Shown in pieces: positions 30,301 to 42,300 of a DNA stretch of 64,000 nt. Below the pieces are notes generated by a model, which was not told the DNA's origin, ran no database searches, and was given only the letters and a program-made list of their open reading frames with translations. Where the stretch lies: NCBI GenBank assembly GCA_964030785.1, contig OZ034967.1, forward strand, positions 69,498,613 through 69,562,612, given 5' to 3'. The position numbers and the translations under genes were made by a program. Source of the stretch: Siderastrea siderea. Its lineage: Eukaryota > Cnidaria > Anthozoa > Scleractinia > Rhizangiidae. How positions within the stretch are numbered: the first letter of the stretch is position 1; the number at the start of each line of letters is the position of its first letter.

Positions 30301-33300
30301 ATGACAATAAACTTCGGATCAATTCAAGACTCTTGTCCGTAAAGTACTTCCCCGCATTGCGTATGCTTGGTGTGCCTTGACTCGAGTAAACATCAGTAGT
30401 CGTCAATTTCGTGTTTATTCGAGCGCTGACCGTTACAGTCATCCCATAAATACAATTGTAATCTTCTAATGTCTTTTTTTCTATTGATTTCCAAAGAAAA
30501 CTCAGTCACACGTCATAAAGCAACCGTTGTCCTTCATGGCAAGTTACACTTTTACCAATCGAAAATGACCTCTAGTTGATGGCTTTTCTAACAATTTCTT
30601 ATCTTATTAATTTAGGAGTTTGTTGGAAACACAGACCCAGATACGGTTGTTTATCATGACCTAGCACAGACAATCAGGGCACGTTACATCCGCTTTCGAC
30701 CAACCGCTTGGCATGGTCACATATCAATGCGAGTGGAGCTCTATGGCTGCAAAGGTACAAATGGTCTCTTGTTTCCAAAATTAATCTACACACACTTTTA
30801 AAGTGCCCTCTGAGAAAAAAATGTGCTGTCTCTAATGCACTGTCATAGAGTTCAATTTCATGCCTGCACAAAACTTCCACCTATGAACAGTTTCATCCAC
30901 TTATTATCAATCTATCTACATTTCACACTGCCAGGGTTAACCTTGACTCCACTGATAACATTTTTTGTTTAATTCATGGATCCTGCGATAATGCACAGAG
31001 GTAAGGAGTGGATGTGTCAGGCAAAATATCCAATGGAAAACGCGTTTTCTTAAAAAGGCCTTTAACACTGTATTTGTGCTAATATGCAGAATGCCAAGGA
31101 GCTCTGGGCGTGGAAAGCCGTGCCATCTCTGACGGACAAATCAGTGCCTCTTCACAATGGGATGCCAATCATGCCGCCATCCAGGGCAGACTACACTTTC
31201 AGCTAACTCGAAGCAAAGCAGGATCATGGTCAGCTCGCACCAATGACGTCAATCAATGGCTGCAGATTGATCTGGGTAATCAGCACACCAAAGTAACAGG
31301 AGTGGCAACGCAAGGGAGAAATGCTGTCCAGCAATGGGTTACTAAGTACCAACTGCAGTACAGTGACGACGGTGTGAACTTCCACTATTACAGGGAGCAG
31401 CCACAGAGCGGTCGCAAGGTAATAACAGCCTACTTCGGAGGCAACTATCAGTAACGCCTTTATTTCCTCCTATATTAATTGCACATCCCTTTCTGGGTCA
31501 AACCAAATCAGAAATTTCACATTACCATTACATGAAATCAACGAGCGTCGAAATTAAAATGAACTCTCATGTTTGTCTACTCTTTCACCTTCCTAGCTTT
31601 CTTTAGACGAAAAGCTTTCCTTCACATGTCATATTCAAGACAGAGTAGTGTGATGTCTTTCTATTGTAAGCTGTAAGGGAACCAGGAAACTTTACGACAA
31701 CGAGTAATCCTTTGTTTGGCAAACACTGCGCTTGACCACAGATCAAAATTTATTTGGTATTTGTTCTAATGGGTTGGCTTATAGAAGCATTTGATTTAGA
31801 AACCAGCGAGGCATTGATTTTATGTGCTTTAGATACTTTCTATCGCTTTTCCTTTGTAATCTGCCACAGTATCCTTTGTTGCCAGTTCGCATAGTGTCAA
31901 ATAAGAAGCAATATGTGTTAGCTGAAGGCTTGGACGTCGGGAAAAATCCAAACGACTAAGGTCAAAATAGTTCAAGAATCTCTGTCACAATTAATGCCAC
32001 GCGCTTTTCTACTGCAAACGTCAGTTTGCAATGATAAATCCTCCAGTCATTTAAGTTTGGTTTCTCTTCCATCCATTCTGGAAAATTTCAGAGCCATGTG
32101 AACAGTAGGCAGCTTACTATAACCTGATATTTGAAAATTGACGATAATAAATTACTGTTGCAAAGACCTGTAGGCCTTGCCACGTTATTGAAAGGTCACA
32201 GTGTCGGCAGTACCCCGAATGTTAGCTAATAACTATTATTAATCCTTTATGCATGCTTCGTTTTAGTGACGTTTGTCATCGTCAATTTAATTTATTACAC
32301 GTTTCAAGTATACGCCCAAAACCGGATGTTAGTCAGTTGGCTTTGTTCGGGCAAACGATCAGTCGTAGTTTTTATAGTAGAGTTTGCCCTTAGTTTCGAA
32401 GTGAAGATTTGGTCAAGAACTGACAAACGGGCCTGTTATGTAAGTGATTTGTTTCTTTCCTTATAGTTTTTAGGCTAGTTTTTAGTTTCTGATCGTATTT
32501 TCTCGCAAAGTTTCTCGAACAAGAGTTTGTACCTTCGACCACGTGGCAGGGCATTCGATTGTTAAGTCGTGTTGTCTGACAGTATGAGTTTCTTGTTATT
32601 TTGTTTTGTTTCGTTAGCTTTTAAGGCTTTATGGGTTGTCCTTAGTGAGCCCTTAGCCTTCATATTTGCTTTGATTACTTTTTGATTTTGTAAACTAGAA
32701 TCGCTTTACGGTTTGCTACTTTTCTATGGAATGATCGGGATGTTAGCTTTAATTTTTTAGGTTTTAACTTAGTTTTTCCTTGTATTTGTCGATTTCAGTT
32801 TACGATAGGAACTTGGATTTGATGACAATAAACTTCGGATCAATTCAAGACTCTTGTCCGTAAAGTACTTCCCCGCATTGCGTATGCTTGGTGTGCCTTG
32901 ACTCGAGTAAACATCAGTAGTCGTCAATTTCGTGTTTATTCGAGCGCTGACCGTTACAGTCATCCCATAAATACAATTGTAATCTTCTAATGTCTTTTTT
33001 TCTATTGATTTCCAAAGAAAACTCAGTCACACGTCATAAAGCAACCGTTGTCCTTCATGGCAAGTTACACTTTTACCAATCGAAAATGACCTCTAGTTGA
33101 TGGCTTTTCTAACAATTTCTTATCTTATTAATTTAGGAGTTTGTTGGAAACACAGACCCAGATACGGTTGTTTATCATGACCTAGCACAGACAATCAGGG
33201 CACGTTACATCCGCTTTCGACCAACCGCTTGGCATGGTCACATATCAATGCGAGTGGAGCTCTATGGCTGCAAAGGTACAAATGGTCTCTTGTTTCCAAA

Positions 33301-36300
33301 ATTAATCTACACACACTTTTAAAGTGCCCTCTGAGAAAAAAATGTGCTGTCTCTAATGCACTGTCATAGAGTTCAATTTCATGCCTGCACAAAACTTCCA
33401 CCTATGAACAGTTTCATCCACTTATTATCAATCTATCTACATTTCACACTGCCAGGGTTAACCTTGACTCCACTGATAACATTTTTTGTTTAATTCATGG
33501 ATCCTGCGATAATGCACAGAGGTAAGGAGTGGATGTGTCAGGCAAAATATCCAATGGAAAACGCGTTTTCTTAAAAAGGCCTTTAACACTGTATTTGTGC
33601 TAATATGCAGAATGCCAAGGAGCTCTGGGCGTGGAAAGCCGTGCCATCTCTGACGGACAAATCAGTGCCTCTTCACAATGGGATGCCAATCATGCCGCCA
33701 TCCAGGGCAGACTACACTTTCAGCTAACTCGAAGCAAAGCAGGATCATGGTCAGCTCGCACCAATGACGTCAATCAATGGCTGCAGATTGATCTGGGTAA
33801 TCAGCACACCAAAGTAACAGGAGTGGCAACGCAAGGGAGAAATGCTGTCCAGCAATGGGTTACTAAGTACCAACTGCAGTACAGTGACGACGGTGTGAAC
33901 TTCCACTATTACAGGGAGCAGCCACAGAGCGGTCGCAAGGTAATAACAGCCTACTTCGGAGGCAACTATCAGTAACGCCTTTATTTCCTCCTATATTAAT
34001 TGCACATCCCTTTCTGGGTCAAACCAAATCAGAAATTTCACATTACCATTACATGAAATCAACGAGCGTCGAAATTAAAATGAACTCTCATGTTTGTCTA
34101 CTCTTTCACCTTCCTAGCTTTCTTTAGACGAAAAGCTTTCCTTCACATGTCATATTCAAGACAGAGTAGTGTGATGTCTTTCTATTGTAAGCTGTAAGGG
34201 AACCAGGAAACTTTACGACAACGAGTAATCCTTTGTTTGGCAAACACTGCGCTTGACCACAGATCAAAATTTATTTGGTATTTGTTCTAATGGGTTGGCT
34301 TATAGAAGCATTTGATTTAGAAACCAGCGAGGCATTGATTTTATGTGCTTTAGATACTTTCTATCGCTTTTCCTTTGTAATCTGCCACAGTATCCTTTGT
34401 TGCCAGTTCGCATAGTGTCAAATAAGAAGCAATATGTGTTAGCTGAAGGCTTGGACGTCGGGAAAAATCCAAACGACTAAGGTCAAAATAGTTCAAGAAT
34501 CTCTGTCACAATTAATGCCACGCGCTTTTCTACTGCAAACGTCAGTTTGCAATGATAAATCCTCCAGTCATTTAAGTTTGGTTTCTCTTCCATCCATTCC
34601 GGAAAATTTCAGAGCCATGTGAACAGTAGGCAGCTTACTATAACCTGATATTTGAAAATTGACGATAATAAATTACTGTTGCAAAGACCTGTAGGCCTTG
34701 CCACGTTATTGAAAGGTCACAGTGTCGGCAGTACCCCGAATGTTAGCTAATAACTATTATTAATCCTTTATGCATGCTTCGTTTTAGTGACGTTTGTCAT
34801 CGTCAATTTAATTTATTACACGTTTCAAGTATACGCCCAAAACCGGATGTTAGTCAGTTGGCTTTGTTCGGGCAAACGATCAGTCGTAGTTTTTATAGTA
34901 GAGTTTGCCCTTAGTTTCGAAGTGAAGATTTGGTCAAGAACTGACAAACGGGCCTGTTATGTAAGTGATTTGTTTCTTTCCTTATAGTTTTTAGGCTAGT
35001 TTTTAGTTTCTGATCGTATTTTCTCGCTAAGTTTCTCGAACAAGAGTTTGTACCTTCGACCACGTGGCAGGGCATTCGATTGTTAAGTCGTGTTGTCTGA
35101 CAGTATGAGTTTCTTGTTATTTTGTTTTGTTTCGTTAGCTTTTAAGGCTTTATGGGTTGTCCTTAGTGAGCCCTTAGCCTTCATATTTGCTTTGATTACT
35201 TTTTGATTTTGTAAACTAGAATCGCTTTACGGTTTGCTACTTTTCTATGGAATGATCGGGATGTTAGCTTTAATTTTTTAGGTTTTAACTTAGTTTTTCC
35301 TTGTATTTGTCGATTTCAGTTTACGATAGGAACTTGGATTTGATGACAATAAACTTCGGATCAATTCAAGACTCTTGTCCGTAAAGTACTTCCCCGCATT
35401 GCGTATGCTTGGTGTGCCTTGACTCGAGTAAACATCAGTAGTCGTCAATTTCGTGTTTATTCGAGCGCTGACCGTTACAGTCATCCCATAAATACAATTG
35501 TAATCTTCTAATGTCTTTTTTTCTATTGATTTCCAAAGAAAACTCAGTCACACGTCATAAAGCAACCGTTGTCCTTCATGGCAAGTTACACTTTTACCAA
35601 TCGAAAATGACCTCTAGTTGATGGCTTTTCTAACAATTTCTTATCTTATTAATTTAGGAGTTTGTTGGAAACACAGACCCAGATACGGTTGTTTATCATG
35701 ACCTAGCACAGACAATCAGGGCACGTTACATCCGCTTTCGACCAACCGCTTGGCATGGTCACATATCAATGCGAGTGGAGCTCTATGGCTGCAAAGGTAC
35801 AAATGGTCTCTTGTTTCCAAAATTAATCTACACACACTTTTAAAGTGCCCTCTGAGAAAAAAATGTGCTGTCTCTAATGCACTGTCATAGAGTTCAATTT
35901 CATGCCTGCACAAAACTTCCACCTATGAACAGTTTCATCCACTTATTATCAATCTATCTACATTTCACACTGCCAGGGTTAACCTTGACTCCACTGATAA
36001 CATTTTTTGTTTAATTCATGGATCCTGCGATAATGCACAGAGGTAAGGACTGGATGTGTCAGGCAAAATATCCAATGGAAAACGCGTTTTCTTAAAAAGG
36101 CCTTTAACACTGTATTTGTGCTAATATGCAGAATGCCAAGGAGCTCTGGGCGTGGAAAGCCGTGCCATCTCTGACGGACAAATCAGTGCCTCTTCACAAT
36201 GGGATGCCAATCATGCCGCCATCCAGGGCAGACTACACTTTCAGCTAACTCGAAGCAAAGCAGGATCATGGTCAGCTCGCACCAATGACGTCAATCAGTG

Positions 36301-39300
36301 GCTGCAGATTGATCTGGGTAATCAGCACACCAAAGTAACAGGAGTGGCAACGCAAGGGAGAAATGCTGTCCAGCAATGGGTTACTAAGTACCAACTGCAG
36401 TACAGTGACGACGGTGTGAACTTCCACTATTACAGGGAGCAGCCACAGAGCGGTCGCAAGGTAATAACAGCCTACTTCGGAGGCAACTATCAGTAACGCC
36501 TTTATTTCCTCCTATATTAATTGCACATCCCTTTCTGGGTCAAACCAAATCAGAAATTTCACATTACCATTACATGAAATCAACGAGCGTCGAAATTAAA
36601 ATGAACTCTCATGTTTGTCTACTCTTTCACCTTCCTAGCTTTCTTTAGACGAAAAGCTTTCCTTCACATGTCATATTCAAGACAAAGTAGTGTGATGTCT
36701 TTCTATTGTAAGCTGTAAGGGAACCAGGAAACTTTACGACAACGAGTAATCCTTTGTTTGGCAAACACTGCGCTTGACCACAGATCAAAATTTATTTGGT
36801 ATTTGTTCTAATGGGTTGGCTTATAGAAGCATTTGATTTAGAAACCAGCGAGGCATTGATTTTATGTGCTTTAGATACTTTCTATCGCTTTTCCTTTGTA
36901 ATCTGCCACAGTATCCTTTGTTGCCAGTTCGCATAGTGTCAAATAAGAAGCAATATGTGTTAGCTGAAGGCTTGGACGTCGGGAAAAATCCAAACGACTA
37001 AGGTCAAAATAGTTCAAGAATCTCTGTCACAATTAATGCCACGCGCTTTTCTACTGCAAACGTCAGTTTGCAATGATAAATCCTCCAGTCATTTAAGTTT
37101 GGTTTCTCTTCCATCCATTCTGGAAAATTTCAGAGCCATGTGAACAGTAGGCAGCTTACTATAACCTGATATTTGAAAATTGACGATAATAAATTACTGT
37201 TGCAAAGACCTGTAGGCCTTGCCACGTTATTGAAAGGTCACAGTGTCGGCAGTACCCCGAATGTTAGCTAATAACTATTATTAATCCTTTATGCATGCTT
37301 CGTTTTAGTGACGTTTGTCATCGTCAATTTAATTTATTACACGTTTCAAGTATACGCCCAAAACCGGATGTTAGTCAGTTGGCTTTGTTCGGGCAAACGA
37401 TCAGTCGTAGTTTTTATAGTAGAGTTTGCCCTTAGTTTCGAAGTGAAGATTTGGTCAAGAACTGACAAACGGGCCTGTTATGTAAGTGATTTGTTTCTTT
37501 CCTTATAGTTTTTAGGCTAGTTTTTAGTTTCTGATCGTATTTTCTCGCTAAGTTTCTCGAACAAGAGTTTGTACCTTCGACCACGTGGCAGGGCATTCGA
37601 TTGTTAAGTCGTGTTGTCTGACAGTATGAGTTTCTTGTTATTTTGTTTTGTTTCGTTAGCTTTTAAGGCTTTATGGGTTGTCCTTAGTGAGCCCTTAGCC
37701 TTCATATTTGCTTTGATTACTTTTTGATTTTGTAAACTAGAATCGCTTTACGGTTTGCTACTTTTCTATGGAATGATCGGGATGTTAGCTTTAATTTTTT
37801 AGGTTTTAACTTAGTTTTTCCTTGTATTTGTCGATTTCAGTTTACGATAGGAACTTGGATTTGATGACAATAAACTTCGGATCAATTCAAGACTCTTGTC
37901 CGTAAAGTACTTCCCCGCATTGCGTATGCTTGGTGTGCCTTGACTCGAGTAAACATCAGTAGTCGTCAATTTCGTGTTTATTCGAGCGCTGACCGTTACA
38001 GTCATCCCATAAATACAATTGTAATCTTCTAATGTCTTTTTTTCTATTGATTTCCAAAGAAAACTCAGTCACACGTCATAAAGCAACCGTTGTCCTTCAT
38101 GGCAAGTTACACTTTTACCAATCGAAAATGACCTCTAGTTGATGGCTTTTCTAACAATTTCTTATCTTATTAATTTAGGAGTTTGTTGGAAACACAGACC
38201 CAGATACGGTTGTTTATCATGACCTAGCACAGACAATCAGGGCACGTTACATCCGCTTTCGACCAACCGCTTGGCATGGTCACATATCAATGCGAGTGGA
38301 GCTCTATGGCTGCAAAGGTACAAATGGTCTCTTGTTTCCAAAATTAATCTACACACACTTTTAAAGTGCCCTCTGAGAAAAAAATGTGCTGTCTCTAATG
38401 CACTGTCATAGAGTTCAATTTCATGCCTGCACAAAACTTCCACCTATGAACAGTTTCATCCACTTATTATCAATCTATCTACATTTCACACTGCCAGGGT
38501 TAACCTTGACTCCACTGATAACATTTTTTGTTTAATTCATGGATCCTGCGATAATGCACAGAGGTAAGGAGTGGATGTGTCAGGCAAAATATCCAATGGA
38601 AAACGCGTTTTCTTAAAAAGGCCTTTAACACTGTATTTGTGCTAATATGCAGAATGCCAAGGAGCTCTGGGCGTGGAAAGCCGTGCCATCTCTGACGGAC
38701 AAATCAGTGCCTCTTCACAATGGGATGCCAATCATGCCGCCATCCAGGGCAGACTACACTTTCAGCTAACTCGAAGCAAAGCAGGATCATGGTCAGCTCG
38801 CACCAATGACGTCAATCAATGGCTGCAGATTGATCTGGGTAATCAGCACACCAAAGTAACAGGAGTGGCAACGCAAGGGAGAAATGCTGTCCAGCAATGG
38901 GTTACTAAGTACCAACTGCAGTACAGTGACGACGGTGTGAACTTCCACTATTACAGGGAGCAGCCACAGAGCGGTCGCAAGGTAATAACAGCCTACTTCG
39001 GAGGCAACTATCAGTAACGCCTTTATTTCCTCCTATATTAATTGCACATCCCTTTCTGGGTCAAACCAAATCAGAAATTTCACATTACCATTACATGAAA
39101 TCAACGAGCGTCGAAATTAAAATGAACTCTCATGTTTGTCTACTCTTTCACCTTCCTAGCTTTCTTTAGACGAAAAGCTTTCCTTCACATGTCATATTCA
39201 AGACAAAGTAGTGTGATGTCTTTCTATTGTAAGCTGTAAGGGAACCAGGAAACTTTACGACAACGAGTAATCCTTTGTTTGGCAAACACTGCGCTTGACC

Positions 39301-42300
39301 ACAGATCAAAATTTATTTGGTATTTGTTCTAATGGGTTGGCTTATAGAAGCATTTGATTTAGAAACCAGCGAGGCATTGATTTTATGTGCTTTAGATACT
39401 TTCTATCGCTTTTCCTTTGTAATCTGCCACAGTATCCTTTGTTGCCAGTTCGCATAGTGTCAAATAAGAAGCAATATGTGTTAGCTGAAGGCTTGGACGT
39501 CGGGAAAAATCCAAACGACTAAGGTCAAAATAGTTCAAGAATCTCTGTCACAATTAATGCCACGCGCTTTTCTACTGCAAACGTCAGTTTGCAATGATAA
39601 ATCCTCCAGTCATTTAAGTTTGGTTTCTCTTCCATCCATTCTGGAAAATTTCAGAGCCATGTGAACAGTAGGCAGCTTACTATAACCTGATATTTGAAAA
39701 TTGACGATAATAAATTACTGTTGCAAAGACCTGTAGGCCTTGCCACGTTATTGAAAGGTCACAGTGTCGGCAGTACCCCGAATGTTAGCTAATAACTATT
39801 ATTAATCCTTTATGCATGCTTCGTTTTAGTGACGTTTGTCATCGTCAATTTAATTTATTACACGTTTCAAGTATACGCCCAAAACCGGATGTTAGTCAGT
39901 TGGCTTTGTTCGGGCAAACGATCAGTCGTAGTTTTTATAGTAGAGTTTGCCCTTAGTTTCGAAGTGAAGATTTGGTCAAGAACTGACAAACGGGCCTGTT
40001 ATGTAAGTGATTTGTTTCTTTCCTTATAGTTTTTAGGCTAGTTTTTAGTTTCTGATCGTATTTTCTCGCTAAGTTTCTCGAACAAGAGTTTGTACCTTCG
40101 ACCACGTGGCAGGGCATTCGATTGTTAAGTCGTGTTGTCTGACAGTATGAGTTTCTTGTTATTTTGTTTTGTTTCGTTAGCTTTTAAGGCTTTATGGGTT
40201 GTCCTTAGTGAGCCCTTAGCCTTCATATTTGCTTTGATTACTTTTTGATTTTGTAAACTAGAATCGCTTTACGGTTTGCTACTTTTCTATGGAATGATCG
40301 GGATGTTAGCTTTAATTTTTTAGGTTTTAACTTAGTTTTTCCTTGTATTTGTTGATTTCAGTTTACGATAGGAACTTGGATTTGATGACAATAAACTTCG
40401 GATCAATTCAAGACTCTTGTCCGTAAAGTACTTCCCCGCATTGCGTATGCTTGGTGTGCCTTGACTCGAGTAAACATCAGTAGTCGTCAATTTCGTGTTT
40501 ATTCGAGCGCTGACCGTTACAGTCATCCCATAAATACAATTGTAATCTTCTAATGTCTTTTTTTCTATTGATTTCCAAAGAAAACTCAGTCACACGTCAT
40601 AAAGCAACCGTTGTCCTTCATGGCAAGTTACACTTTTACCAATCGAAAATGACCTCTAGTTGATGGCTTTTCTAACAATTTCTTATCTTATTAATTTAGG
40701 AGTTTGTTGGAAACACAGACCCAGATACGGTTGTTTATCATGACCTAGCACAGACAATCAGGGCACGTTACATCCGCTTTCGACCAACCGCTTGGCATGG
40801 TCACATATCAATGCGAGTGGAGCTCTATGGCTGCAAAGGTACAAATGGTCTCTTGTTTCCAAAATTAATCTACACACACTTTTAAAGTGCCCTCTGAGAA
40901 AAAAATGTGCTGTCTCTAATGCACTGTCATAGAGTTCAATTTCATGCCTGCACAAAACTTCCACCTATGAACAGTTTCATCCACTTATTATCAATCTATC
41001 TACATTTCACACTGCCAGGGTTAACCTTTACTCCACTGATAACATTTTTTGTTTAATTCATGGATCCTGCGATAATGCACAGAGGTAAGGACTGGATGTG
41101 TCAGGCAAAATATCCAATGGAAAACGCGTTTTCTTAAAAAGGCCTTTAACACTGTATTTGTGCTAATATGCAGAATGCCAAGGAGCTCTGGGCGTGGAAA
41201 GCCGTGCCATCTCTGACGGACAAATCAGTGCCTCTTCACAATGGGATGCCAATCATGCCGCCATCCAGGGCAGACTACACTTTCACCTAACTCGAAGCAA
41301 AGCAGGATCATGGTCAGCTCGCACCAATGACGTCAATCAATGGCTGCAGATTGATCTGGGTAATCAGCACACCAAAGTAACAGGAGTGGCAACGCAAGGG
41401 AGAAATGCTGTCCAGCAATGGGTTACTAAGTACCAACTGCAGTACAGTGACGACGGTGTGAACTTCCACTATTACAGGGAGCAGCCACAGAGCGGTCGCA
41501 AGGTAATAATAACCTACTTCGGAGGCAACTATCAGTAACGCCTTTATTTCCTCCTTTATTAATTGCACATACCTTCTCAGGGTCAAACCAAATCAGAAAT
41601 TCCACATTAACATTACAGGAAATCAACGAGTGTCGAAATTAAAATGAACTCTCACGTTTCTCTACTCTCTCGCCTTCCTAGCTTTCCTTAGATGAAAACG
41701 CTTTGCTTGACATGTGATATTCAAGACAAAGTAGTGTGATGTCTTTCTATCGTCAACTGTAAGGGAACCAGGAAGCTTTACGACAAGGAGTAATCCTTTG
41801 TTTGGCAAAATTGCGCCTGATCACACATCAAAATTTATTTGGTATTTGATCTCATGGGTTGGCTTATAGAAGCATTTTATTTAGAAACATGCGAGGCATT
41901 GATTTTATGCGCTTTAGATATTTCCATCGCTTTTCCTTTGTAATCTGCCACTGTATCCTTAGTTGGCAGTTCGCATGGTGTCAAATAATTAACAATTATC
42001 CTGCGAAATCGCGCGGAATATCACCTGATACTTAGCCGACGAGGCCGTAGGCCGAGTTGGCTAAATCAGGGGATATTCCGCAAGATTGAGCAGGGTAATT
42101 GTTTTATTATTCAACAAATTCCCATCGACTACCATTTTCAGAACAAGAAAAACTACGGCTCTATGATGAATATGCTAAAGCTAGCAACACATAAGCTTAA
42201 GCTTAACAAAAATCAAAACAGACCTTCAAGAAATCGAAGTAGTTGTTTACTACCGTTCACTCAAAGACTTATTTACAATCTCATGTTTGGAAATGACAAG

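Larger units (their letters stand above)
4468..40521 (+). mobile_element. Fifteen further copies of the LTR-like insertion (units 2-16)
   Basis: Each copy is 760 bp. Starts are 4468, 6989, 9510, 12031, 14552, 17073, 19594, 22115, 24636, 27157, 29678, 32199, 34720, 37241 and 39762; each ends 759 bases later. Position and flanking GTCA are the same in every unit, so these copies arose by unit duplication and not by independent transposition. The short ORFs inside are not conserved genes. Confidence 0.85.
838..41173 (+). repeat. Sixteen-copy 2521-bp tandem array
   Basis: Exon B starts at 838 and recurs every 2521 bp up to 41174, giving 16 exact periods. Each unit holds exon B, a 1718-bp intron containing a 760-bp LTR-like element, exon A, and a 335-bp intron (333 bp before the first B). 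Units 2-16 differ from each other by only a few visible substitutions each and by no net indel. Unit 1 is more diverged. A shorter version of the unit without the LTR-like element lies on both sides. Confidence 0.97.

Noticed and set aside
41314..41626. Two overlapping minus-strand ORFs of 90 and 66 codons in unit 17
   Set aside because: Antisense to exon B17 and its intron; they appear because substitutions removed stops.
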